45,228 nucleotides of DNA from JAFKKF01 sp038323025. GTDB lineage: Bacteria; Pseudomonadota; Alphaproteobacteria; Rhizobiales; Kaistiaceae. Under the pieces are notes generated by a model that searched no databases, was not told where the DNA came from, and was given only the letters and a program-made list of their open reading frames with translations. The first letter of the stretch is position 1. Each line of letters opens with the position of its first letter. Shown here piece by piece: positions 14,448 to 21,273 of the stretch. The DNA lies in contig JBBQGL010000008.1 of the NCBI GenBank assembly GCA_038323025.1, forward strand, positions 1 through 45,228. Reading direction: 5' to 3'. The position numbers and the translations under genes are program-made.

Positions 14448-15515
14448 TCAGGGCGCCGTGGGCGGGTCCGGCGGGGGCGGCGCCGTCGTCCCGCGGATGA
14501 CAAGGCGGACGGGCAGGAGTTCGCGGCGCGGCGGGCCGCGGTCGAAAATCATGTGGGCGGCGAGGCGGCCCTTTTCGGCGATCGGCTGGTGCACGGTGGT
14601 GAGCGGCGGCGTCGTCGCGGCGGCTTCGGCGACATCGTCGAAGCCGACCACGGAAAGTTGCCCGGGCACGTCGATCCCGCGCTTGCGGGCCTCATTGACG
14701 ACGGCGATGGCGAGCACATCGGACATCGCCAACACGGCGGTCGCATGCGGGGCGAGGTCGAGGAGGGTGGCGGCGCCGGTGGCGGCCTCGCTGTCGTTCA
14801 GCGATTCGACGATCGGCACTTCGTCGATCGAAATGCCGGCGGCGGCGAGCGCGTCGCCGTAACCGAGCAGGCGGTCGCGCGTCGACTGGTAGGCGGCGGC
14901 GAGCCGGCGCTCGCGATCGACCGGACCGACACGACCGTCGCCGACAAGTTCCAAGGCGAGGATGGCGAAGCGGCGATGGCCGAGGGCGAGCAGGTGCCCG
15001 GCAGCCTCGCGCGCGCCGCGCCGGTCGTCGATCGAAATAAAGCCGGCGCCGGGACCGGGGTCGAGGTCAACCGCGACGAACGGCAGCTTGCGCCGCTTCG
15101 CCAGTTCGATCAGGCGGTCGCCCTGGTCGAGGCACTGCACGACAAAGCCATCGACAACCGCCGTCTCGATGGTCCAGGCGGCCGACTTCTGGTCCATCGC
15201 CGAGATCAGCGAAATGCCGGCGCCGAGTTCGTCGCAGACCTCCGACAGGCCGGCCATGAATTCGCGATTGAAGGGATCCCGGAAGAAGTAGCCGAGATGG
15301 TCCATGACGACCACGCCGATGGCGTTGACCTTGCCGGCGCGCAGCAATCGGCCCTTGGGGTCGGGGCCGCCATAGCCGAGGGCCCTGGCCGAGGCCTCGA
15401 CGCGCTCGCGCACCTCCGGTCGCACCAGTTCCGGCCGGTTGAAGGCGTTGGAGGCGGTGCCCTGGGACACCCCTGCGGCTTTGGCGACGTCGGCGAGCTT
15501 GGCGGCTTTCGCCAT
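14448..15515 (-). CDS. LacI-family transcriptional regulator
   Basis: Repressor of 355 residues. The N-terminal helix-turn-helix (KLADVAKAAGVSQGTASNAFNRPELV) and hinge are followed by a periplasmic-binding-protein-like sugar-sensing domain (VNAIGVVVMDHLGYFF ... LSVVGFDDVAEA). A GGAG precedes the ATG. Its own upstream region carries at least three copies of a TTGAAyCGrTTCAA-type palindrome around two face-to-face promoters, so it very likely represses itself and the small plus-strand ORF at 15701. The ligand is unknown, and no sugar-catabolic operon adjoins it. Confidence 0.92.
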   Translation of the reverse strand: MAKAAKLADVAKAAGVSQGTASNAFNRPELVRPEVRERVEASARALGYGGPDPKGRLLRAGKVNAIGVVVMDHLGYFFRDPFNREFMAGLSEVCDELGAGISLISAMDQKSAAWTIETAVVDGFVVQCLDQGDRLIELAKRRKLPFVAVDLDPGPGAGFISIDDRRGAREAAGHLLALGHRRFAILALELVGDGRVGPVDRERRLAAAYQSTRDRLLGYGDALAAAGISIDEVPIVESLNDSEAATGAATLLDLAPHATAVLAMSDVLAIAVVNEARKRGIDVPGQLSVVGFDDVAEAAATTPPLTTVHQPIAEKGRLAAHMIFDRGPPRRELLPVRLVIRGTTAPPPPDPPTAP

Positions 15516-15554
15516 GGCTTTCTCCAGCCCCTGCCGCTCAATATGGCCGATTCC

Positions 15555-15568
15555 TTGAACCGATTCAA
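15555..15568. promoter_or_regulatory. LacI-type operator O1
   Basis: TTGAACCGATTCAA, a near-perfect palindrome and the exact reverse complement of O2. It lies between the minus-strand lacI start region and the -35 of the plus-strand promoter. Confidence 0.75.
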
Positions 15569-15574
15569 TTTAGC

Positions 15575-15602
15575 TTGACAGCGGCCGATTGCAGCATATA
15601 TT
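15575..15602 (+). promoter_or_regulatory. Strong promoter for the 83-aa ORF
   Basis: Consensus -35 TTGACA (15575-15580) and -10 TATATT (15597-15602) with a 16-base spacer, bracketed by operators O1 and O2. Start expected near 15609, at the edge of O2. Confidence 0.65.
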
Positions 15603-15623
15603 CGCTGTATTGAATCGGTTCAA
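15595..15623 (-). promoter_or_regulatory. Candidate promoter of the LacI-family gene
   Basis: On the minus strand TTGAAC (15623-15618, inside O2) and TATATG (15600-15595) are 17 bases apart. The -10 overlaps the opposing plus-strand -10, and O1 lies just downstream, consistent with autoregulation. Confidence 0.5.
15610..15623. promoter_or_regulatory. LacI-type operator O2
   Basis: TTGAATCGGTTCAA, the exact reverse complement of O1, centred about 55 bases from it. It covers the start point of the plus promoter. Confidence 0.75.
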
Positions 15624-15636
15624 TTCATATGAATTG
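15621..15636. repeat. Perfect 16-base palindrome between operators
   Basis: CAATTCATATGAATTG is fully self-complementary and lies between O2 and O3. It may help position repressor or form part of an extended site. Function unknown. Confidence 0.5.
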
Positions 15637-15641
15637 GACTA

Positions 15642-15655
15642 ATGAACCGGTTCAT
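15642..15655. promoter_or_regulatory. LacI-type operator O3
   Basis: ATGAACCGGTTCAT, a perfect palindrome of the same class as O1/O2, in the leader of the 83-aa ORF. A weaker related site, TTGAATCGATTTGG, follows at 15663-15676. Confidence 0.7.
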
Positions 15656-15700
15656 ACACCGATTGAATCGATTTGGATAGCTGGACTTGAGGAGATCAAA

Positions 15701-15952
15701 ATGGACCCGCTGGAGGTTTTCACTTTCCTGGCGACGGCAAAGCGCGATCGGCTCCCCGGCGAATCGCTCGAGGATGCCTACTATCGCCGCCACGCACCTT
15801 CCCGCGCTTTCGCCACTTTGAGTGCCGTGACCGCGCGGGTCATCGAAGCGGTCAGGGCGCGGCCGGCAAAGGGCGCCGCCCGTCAGGTGGCCGGAGCCAA
15901 GGCCGGCTGTGCTGACCGCCCGTTCAACGGATTGGCCGGGTCCCAGGCGTAG
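15701..15952 (+). CDS. Small hypothetical protein under LacI-type control
   Basis: An 83-codon ORF beginning MDPLEVFTFLATAKRDRLPG. I recognise no family. The start is well supported: GAGGAG six bases before the ATG, behind a consensus promoter with three to four operators. The N-terminal half looks protein-like, but the C-terminal third (after about residue 60) is Ala/Arg-rich and its last 70 bases overlap the 3' end of the convergent moeB-like gene. Either it is a genuine regulated small protein or the surviving 5' piece of a lost sugar-utilisation gene. Confidence 0.5.
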   Translation: MDPLEVFTFLATAKRDRLPGESLEDAYYRRHAPSRAFATLSAVTARVIEAVRARPAKGAARQVAGAKAGCADRPFNGLAGSQA

Positions 15953-16683
15953 CGGATCGTGTCGAAGCGTGCCGCGCGACCATCATAGAGGAGGAGGCGC
16001 CCGACGAGGCCCGCCCCCAAGCCGACGATCTCCTTGATCACTTCCAGCGCCTGCATCGAGCCGATGACGCCGACGAGCGCGCCGAGAATGCCCGCTTCGG
16101 CGCAGGTCGGGAGCAGCCCCTCCGGCGGCCGCTCTGGGAAGAGACAGCGCCAGGTCGGGTTCGGCCGGCCATCGGCGCCGGATTCGAACGGCCGTAGCGT
16201 CGTCAGCGATCCGTCGAACTGGCCGACCGCGCCCACTACCAGCGGGCTCCGCGCGTGGAAGCAGGCATCGGAGACAGCATAGCGCGTGGCGAAGTTGTCC
16301 GAGCAGTCGGCGACGATGTCATACGCGGCGACCAGGTCGCGGGCATTGGCGGCGGTCAGGCGAAGCGGAAAGACCTCGGTGACGACATGCGGGTTCAGCC
16401 GCGCGACGGCATCGCGGGCGCTTACCACCTTCTTGCCGCCGACCGCGCTGGTGTCGTGGATGACCTGGCGCTGGAGGTTGGACAGCGATACGTCGTCATC
16501 GTCGACGATGCCGAGGGTGCCTACCCCGGCGGCGGCGAGATACTGGATGACCGGCGCGCCGAGCCCACCGGCGCCGACCACCAGGACGCGCGCCCGCTTC
16601 AGCTTCTGCTGGCCCGGCCCGCCGACATCGGCGAGCACGATGTGGCGGGCGTAGCGCTCGACCTCCTCGTCGGAAAGGCTCAT
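15883..16683 (-). CDS. MoeB/ThiF-family adenylyltransferase
   Basis: E1-like enzyme of 266 residues that adenylates the C-terminal glycine of MoaD or ThiS, for molybdopterin or thiazole synthesis. The ATP site VVGAGGLGAPV and the NLQRQVIH and DCSDNF motifs are intact, and PTCAEAGILG is conserved. The zinc-binding Cys tetrad of E. coli MoeB is not: the first CxxC is TWRC and the C-terminal pair is missing (WDPANPLNG). No moaD, moaE or thi gene is nearby, so MoeB versus ThiF cannot be decided. Its 3' end overlaps the small ORF on the other strand. Confidence 0.88.
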   Translation of the reverse strand: MSLSDEEVERYARHIVLADVGGPGQQKLKRARVLVVGAGGLGAPVIQYLAAAGVGTLGIVDDDDVSLSNLQRQVIHDTSAVGGKKVVSARDAVARLNPHVVTEVFPLRLTAANARDLVAAYDIVADCSDNFATRYAVSDACFHARSPLVVGAVGQFDGSLTTLRPFESGADGRPNPTWRCLFPERPPEGLLPTCAEAGILGALVGVIGSMQALEVIKEIVGLGAGLVGRLLLYDGRAARFDTIRYAWDPANPLNGRSAQPALAPAT

Positions 16684-16872
16684 CGTGATTTTCGGGCGGC
16701 CATGGTGGAAACCTTCCTGCGGGCGCCAAGCTTACAGGCGCGGCCGACGGCTGACGAGGGAACCCTTCCCGGTCGAAACCGTTCAGCGCCGATGGCGGGC
16801 ACCGATCTTGCACTCTATCCCCCGAATCCCCTGACCACCGCGGCGGTGGCGAAGCCGAGGAACAAGCGCGCG

Positions 16873-17682
16873 ATGAAAATCCGTATCGGCTTCGATATCG
16901 CCTACGAATGCGTGCAGCCGACGCCGATGCTGCTCAGCCTGCACGTCCACCCGTCGCGGCAGCACGACCTGATCGAGCCCGACCTGCTTACGTCCGACCC
17001 GCCGCTCGCGATCACCGACTACATCGACGGCTTCGGCAATATCTGCAGCCGGGTGACGCTACCGGCGGGCATCACGCACTTCATCGGCAGCGGGCTGGTC
17101 GCCGACAGCGGCGAGCCCGACCCGGTGGTCCCCGACGCGGTCCAGCACCCGATACCCGAACTGCCTTCCGAGGTGCTCGTCTTCCTGCTCGGCAGCCGCT
17201 ACTGCGAGACCGACCGGCTGATGGAGACGGCGTGGCAGCTGTTCGGCTCGACGCCGCCCGGCTGGGCGCGGGTCGCAGCGATCTGCGACTACGTCCACAA
17301 CCACGTCAATTTCGGCTACGCCTATGCCCGGCCGACCAAGACGGCCAACGACGTGCATGTCGAGCGCGCCGGGGTGTGCCGCGACTTCGCCCATCTCGCC
17401 GTCACCTTCTGCCGCTGCATGAACATCCCGGCCCGCTATGTGACCGGTTATCTCGGCGACATCGGCGTTCCCTACGATCCCTCGCCGATGGATTTTTCCG
17501 CGTGGTTCGAGGTCTGGCTCGGCGGCGCCTGGCGCACTTTCGACGCGCGCCACAACAAGCCGCGCATCGGCCGCATCCTGATGGCGACAGGCCGCGACGC
17601 CTCGGACGTGGCGATCAGCAATTCCTTCGGGATGACCCGCCTCGCCGGGTTCCGGGTGTGGACCGACGAAGTCCGCACCTGA
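16873..17682 (+). CDS. Transglutaminase-fold protein (transglutaminase-like family)
   Basis: Protein of 269 residues with an N-terminal beta domain (IRIGFDIAYECVQPTPMLLSLHVHPSR) and a transglutaminase-like core. The nucleophile motif GVCRDFAHLAVTFCR and the Asp motif WRTFDARHNKPRIGR are present. At the place of the core-family catalytic His, the sequence is MDFSAWFEVW, so Ser appears where His is expected. I recall relatives with a non-His residue here, so this may be a subfamily trait. Possible roles are peptidase or amide hydrolysis. The start at 16873 matches the family N-terminus. An in-frame ATG at 16792 would add 27 residues. Confidence 0.82.
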   Translation: MKIRIGFDIAYECVQPTPMLLSLHVHPSRQHDLIEPDLLTSDPPLAITDYIDGFGNICSRVTLPAGITHFIGSGLVADSGEPDPVVPDAVQHPIPELPSEVLVFLLGSRYCETDRLMETAWQLFGSTPPGWARVAAICDYVHNHVNFGYAYARPTKTANDVHVERAGVCRDFAHLAVTFCRCMNIPARYVTGYLGDIGVPYDPSPMDFSAWFEVWLGGAWRTFDARHNKPRIGRILMATGRDASDVAISNSFGMTRLAGFRVWTDEVRT

Positions 17683-17757
17683 CGTCGCCGGACCTGCCGC
17701 AAGTCCGCCACAAGCCGGGGCGAGGTTCGCACCGGTTCGCGACGGGAGGGTGGGGCG

Positions 17758-18675
17758 ATGCGCGGGTTTCTGGCGTTCGCGGCGTTCTTCGTTCTCGTTT
17801 CCGCGACGGCGGCGACAGAGGCTACGTGGCCCATCGTGGCGACCGTCGACTATCCGCCCGCCTCCGCAATCGGACCGGAGGGCGGCAAGGCCAGCGTGCA
17901 CATCTCCGTCGGCGATGACGCAACCGCCGTCGATGTCGAGGTCTACGGTATCGACGGGATGCGCGTCGGCACCGACAACCTCGCCCGCGCGTCCGTGTCG
18001 CGACTGGCGAGCGGCGCGGTCCTTGCCTTCGACGTATTCATCCATCCCGGCCCCGGACGATCGTCCCTGGTAGTGACGGCCAGAGCCCATTTCGCCCGCG
18101 CCGGCGACGGAAGCGCCGTGCGCACCTTCCCGTTCGGCAACGATAGTGCGGAGCAACAGGCCGAGCATTCGCGCTGCGTCCGCCAGGATCCGGATGGTGT
18201 CTGGATCCGCGATCCCGGATGCGAAGACGCCCCGGCCGCTGCTGATGCAGTGCCGCCCACGCCGCCCGGGCCTTCACCGCCGGCGCCGTCGCCGGTGGCC
18301 GCCGGCCTGCCGCCGGTGGTGCTCAGCGTCGGCGAGCTGGTGGCGTCCCCGCCGCTCGGGCGGATTGCGCGAGTCGTCGGCTTCGTCGTCGGCAGCTATC
18401 GCTGTCCGCCCTGCCCGGACGGGATGGAGTGCAAGCCCTGCGCAACCCCGTCGGCGATCTTCGTGGCGACCGCGCCGGACCATCCTCCGGTCGGGCCCGG
18501 CGAACAGCCCGGCGACGCGATCGCTCTCGCCACCGATGAACCGGACCGGTTCGAACCGGGCGTCGAATACCGCTTCGAGATCGCCGTCACCGGCCGCCGC
18601 GAGGACCCCTTCGACGGCCGGCTGTTGCGCAGCCAGCGCCCCGACCGCGAGCCGATCTGGACGGACAGCCCCTAG
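17758..18675 (+). CDS. Secreted hypothetical protein with Pro-rich linker and double CxxC motif
   Basis: No family recognised. It has 305 residues: a signal peptide (MRGFLAFAAFFVLVSATAA), a beta-rich domain of about 110 residues, a linker of Pro/Ala (about 160-190) and a second domain of about 115 residues containing CPPCPDGMECKPC, that is CxxC-x5-CxxC. In the periplasm this could form disulfides or bind a metal. GGAGGG precedes the ATG, and the gene follows the transglutaminase-like gene by 75 bases on the same strand. Confidence 0.7.
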   Translation: MRGFLAFAAFFVLVSATAATEATWPIVATVDYPPASAIGPEGGKASVHISVGDDATAVDVEVYGIDGMRVGTDNLARASVSRLASGAVLAFDVFIHPGPGRSSLVVTARAHFARAGDGSAVRTFPFGNDSAEQQAEHSRCVRQDPDGVWIRDPGCEDAPAAADAVPPTPPGPSPPAPSPVAAGLPPVVLSVGELVASPPLGRIARVVGFVVGSYRCPPCPDGMECKPCATPSAIFVATAPDHPPVGPGEQPGDAIALATDEPDRFEPGVEYRFEIAVTGRREDPFDGRLLRSQRPDREPIWTDSP

Positions 18676-18706
18676 CATCGTTGGTCTAGTGCGCTCCCCG
18701 GATTGC

Positions 18707-18877
18707 GCGTCCTTCGAGGCTCGGCCTCGCGGCCGAGCGCCTCAGGATGGCGATGGGGTTGATGGTGGTCTGATCCGGAGCCTGAAGCCCCCTGATGGTG
18801 ACCTGATCTGGACCTGAAGGCCACCCCCCGCCGCCGTCCTGAGGTGCGAGCGCGGAGCGCGAGCCTCGAAGGACGCA
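18707..18877. repeat. Palindromic extragenic repeat pair with internal tandem repeat
   Basis: Two inverted copies of a roughly 44-base unit flank the region. Copy A (18707-18750) starts GCGTCCTTCGAGGCTCG and ends CTCAGGATGG; copy B (18834-18877) reads CGTCCTGAGGTGCGAG to CGAGCCTCGAAGGACGC. Between them lies a direct repeat of about 30 bases (18760-18789 and 18793-18821, both starting TGATGGTG). This resembles the mobile palindromic elements scattered between genes in Rhizobiales. Confidence 0.7.
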
Positions 18878-18930
18878 TCTCTCACTGCACGGAGCTCCCG
18901 CGCATCAGCTCGATGTCGCGCCGAGCCTCC

Positions 18931-19365
18931 CTACGCCGGCGCGGGGGCAACGGCCACGACGGCGCCCGCGTGCCACCAGCCGAGGATCGCGCCCATGACC
19001 AGCAGCCCGATCAGCAGGTAGCCGTTGTTGATCAGGAAGACTTGCGGCGAGCGGTGCTCATAGAAGATCTGGCCGACGCTGACCGTGGCCACGAAGCCGA
19101 GCCAGGCCATGAAGCCGACGATGACGCCGGTACCAAGGCCCCAGCCATAATGGCCGACGAAGCGGGCGAGGATGTAGGCCATGATCAGGTCGCCGATGAT
19201 CTGCACCACCATCGCCTGCGCGAGGCCGGTTGGCTGCGCGCCTTCCGGAACGCCCATCAGCGCCCGCCACTGCTTGCCGAACAGGGCGGTGTACCAGACG
19301 CCGCCGATGGCGAATTTCACCACCGCGGCGACGACCACCGCAATCCAGTTGATCTCGACGGGCAT
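18931..19365 (-). CDS. DUF1761-like small membrane protein
   Basis: Integral membrane protein of 144 residues with four predicted helices (about 7-27, 53-72, 76-98, 112-135). The start MPVEINWIAVVVAAVVKFAIGG and the KFAIGGVWYTALFGKQW stretch resemble DUF1761 proteins, whose role is unknown. A strong ribosome-binding site (GGGGAGGAA) lies four bases before the ATG at 19365, fixing the start although the frame is open further upstream. Confidence 0.78.
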   Translation of the reverse strand: MPVEINWIAVVVAAVVKFAIGGVWYTALFGKQWRALMGVPEGAQPTGLAQAMVVQIIGDLIMAYILARFVGHYGWGLGTGVIVGFMAWLGFVATVSVGQIFYEHRSPQVFLINNGYLLIGLLVMGAILGWWHAGAVVAVAPAPA

Positions 19366-19553
19366 GATTTCCTCCCCGGTTAAATACCCCGGGGGCAGTG
19401 AAACGCAAAACGGCGAGGACTTCAATCGGGGTTCGCGCTCCGGCGAACGAGGCGCACCGGAGAGAAGCGCGCTGAGCCGATGGGGATTTCAGGTTGTTCG
19501 ACGCGAAGGTGCCGATTGCGCTATGCTCCTTATTCCAACCCCATCCCAATGCC

Positions 19554-21050
19554 ATGGCCAACCACCGCTGCTCCCCACATGCACTCCCAGGGCGCGCGTG
19601 GCTGAACAGACTCTTTGCCGCGTTGCTCCTGAGCCTGGCGGCCGTGAGCCGGCCCGCCGCTGCCGACGATCCGTCGAAGGTGGAAGTTCCGCAAACGGAT
19701 CAGGCGCTGGTACAGGGCGCGGGGTTTGCGGCCAATGACGTCGGCTATCTGGTGGTTGATCTCAAGGACAAGCGGGTGCTGGCACAGCTTAATCCGGACC
19801 AGCCGTTCATTCCTGCTTCGGTCGCGAAGATCGCGACGATCGCACCGGCGCTTGAAATTCTCCACGGCGACCATCGCTTCACGACGACCCTCAACGCCAA
19901 GGGCGACATCGCCGATGGCGTTCTCACCGGCTCATTGACGTTGCGCGGTGGCGGCGATCCATTTCTGACGGGTGACGATCTCCAGGCGATGGCCAGGCAA
20001 CTGGCGGCAAGCGGGATCAAGAAGGTGGATGGCATGTTCCTCTATGACGACACCGCCCTGATCGACTTGCCGGAAATCGATTCCATGCAGCCAGAAGCGG
20101 CGGGCTACAATAGCGGCGTCAGCGCACTCTCCGTCAATTTCAACCGTGTACGTCTCGATTGGCAGAACAACGGCGCCAGTCGTACGGCCACGGCGGCCGC
20201 GGTCAGCGAGAATCTGACGCTGCCGCTCGAAAGTGTCGGCGTCACTTTTGCGGACGAGGATTTGCCCGGACCCTATGTGCGCAGCGGACCGCCCTCCGGG
20301 GATCGCTGGCTTTTGTCGCCCGACCTGCCGGCTCAAGGCGAGGATTGGTTGCCGGTTGGCAATCCGTCGCGAATCACGGCGGAGGTATTCCGGGCAGCCG
20401 CCGCAATGGAAGGGGTCGTGCTGGCCGAGCCGTCGCCGGGCGTAACGCCGGAGGGCGCGCGCGAGGTGGTCCGCCACGAGAGCCGGCCGTTGACCGATAT
20501 CGCCCGCGAGGTACTGCGTTACTCCAACAACCTGTCGGCGGAATTGATCGGTCTTGCTTCCAGCCGCGCGCTGACCGGCCGCCAGTTGTCCGTAAAGGAT
20601 TCGGCGTCAGCGCTCGCGGCGTGGTGGCGATCGCACCTGCCGGACAACGACTGGACGGGCCTGTCCCTTGAGAACCACTCCGGCCTGTCGTCGAAGTCGC
20701 GGGTGACGCCGCGCCAGATCGTCGTGATGCTTGAAGAGGCCGCCGGGCTGCCGGACGGCGCCGGTTTCCACGACCTGCTGCGATGGAGTGGGTGGAAGGG
20801 GGAAAAGGCCTCGGCGCGGGTGAAGACGGGCACGATGTCGTATGTGCGTGGACTCGCTGGCTACATCGACTCGGTCGCAGGCAACCGACTGGTCTTCGCC
20901 GTCTTCTTTAACGACGCCGGGAAACGCGCAGCGTTGGATGCGACGTTCGACCCGCGAGTCGTGGCCATCGATGCTCAATCCCGGTCATGGCGCGACCGTG
21001 CGCTCACGCTGGAAGAAGCGCTGACGAAGGGCTGGGCCGAGCGGTTCTAG
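19554..21050 (+). CDS. dacB: D-alanyl-D-alanine carboxypeptidase/endopeptidase DacB (PBP4)
   Basis: Class C penicillin-binding protein of 498 residues that trims or cleaves peptidoglycan cross-links in the periplasm. A signal sequence (RLFAALLLSLAAVSRPAAA) precedes the catalytic motifs: Ser89-x-x-Lys92 in PASVAK, Ser324-x-Asn326 in RYSNNLSAE, and Lys424-Thr-Gly in KTGTMSYV. The large insert between the first two motifs is typical of PBP4. There is no clear Shine-Dalgarno site before ATG 19554, and a TTG 60 bases upstream (19494) is also in frame, so the exact start is uncertain. Confidence 0.92.
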   Translation: MANHRCSPHALPGRAWLNRLFAALLLSLAAVSRPAAADDPSKVEVPQTDQALVQGAGFAANDVGYLVVDLKDKRVLAQLNPDQPFIPASVAKIATIAPALEILHGDHRFTTTLNAKGDIADGVLTGSLTLRGGGDPFLTGDDLQAMARQLAASGIKKVDGMFLYDDTALIDLPEIDSMQPEAAGYNSGVSALSVNFNRVRLDWQNNGASRTATAAAVSENLTLPLESVGVTFADEDLPGPYVRSGPPSGDRWLLSPDLPAQGEDWLPVGNPSRITAEVFRAAAAMEGVVLAEPSPGVTPEGAREVVRHESRPLTDIAREVLRYSNNLSAELIGLASSRALTGRQLSVKDSASALAAWWRSHLPDNDWTGLSLENHSGLSSKSRVTPRQIVVMLEEAAGLPDGAGFHDLLRWSGWKGEKASARVKTGTMSYVRGLAGYIDSVAGNRLVFAVFFNDAGKRAALDATFDPRVVAIDAQSRSWRDRALTLEEALTKGWAERF

Positions 21051-21273
21051 GCGTTGAAGTGGCCCAACGCGGGCCGGGATCAATGGCTTCGGATTCGGAC
21101 GGCCGGAGTAACGCCAGTTTCGCTGCGCCGGCGGCAGTCCCACCGAAACTGAAGATCGAAACGCCAAAAAGCGGACATCGGGCGGTCTGGCCGTGTCGGG
21201 ATGAGTCAAATATAAGCACGTCGCCGAGCAGGATCGGCGTAAGCGCTGACAGGCATTTTCACCGGGGCATGGC

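Noticed and set aside
21051..21273. Promoter or RNA between dacB and the L,D-transpeptidase
   Set aside because: A TATAAG is present but no -35 at suitable spacing. Nothing else stands out.
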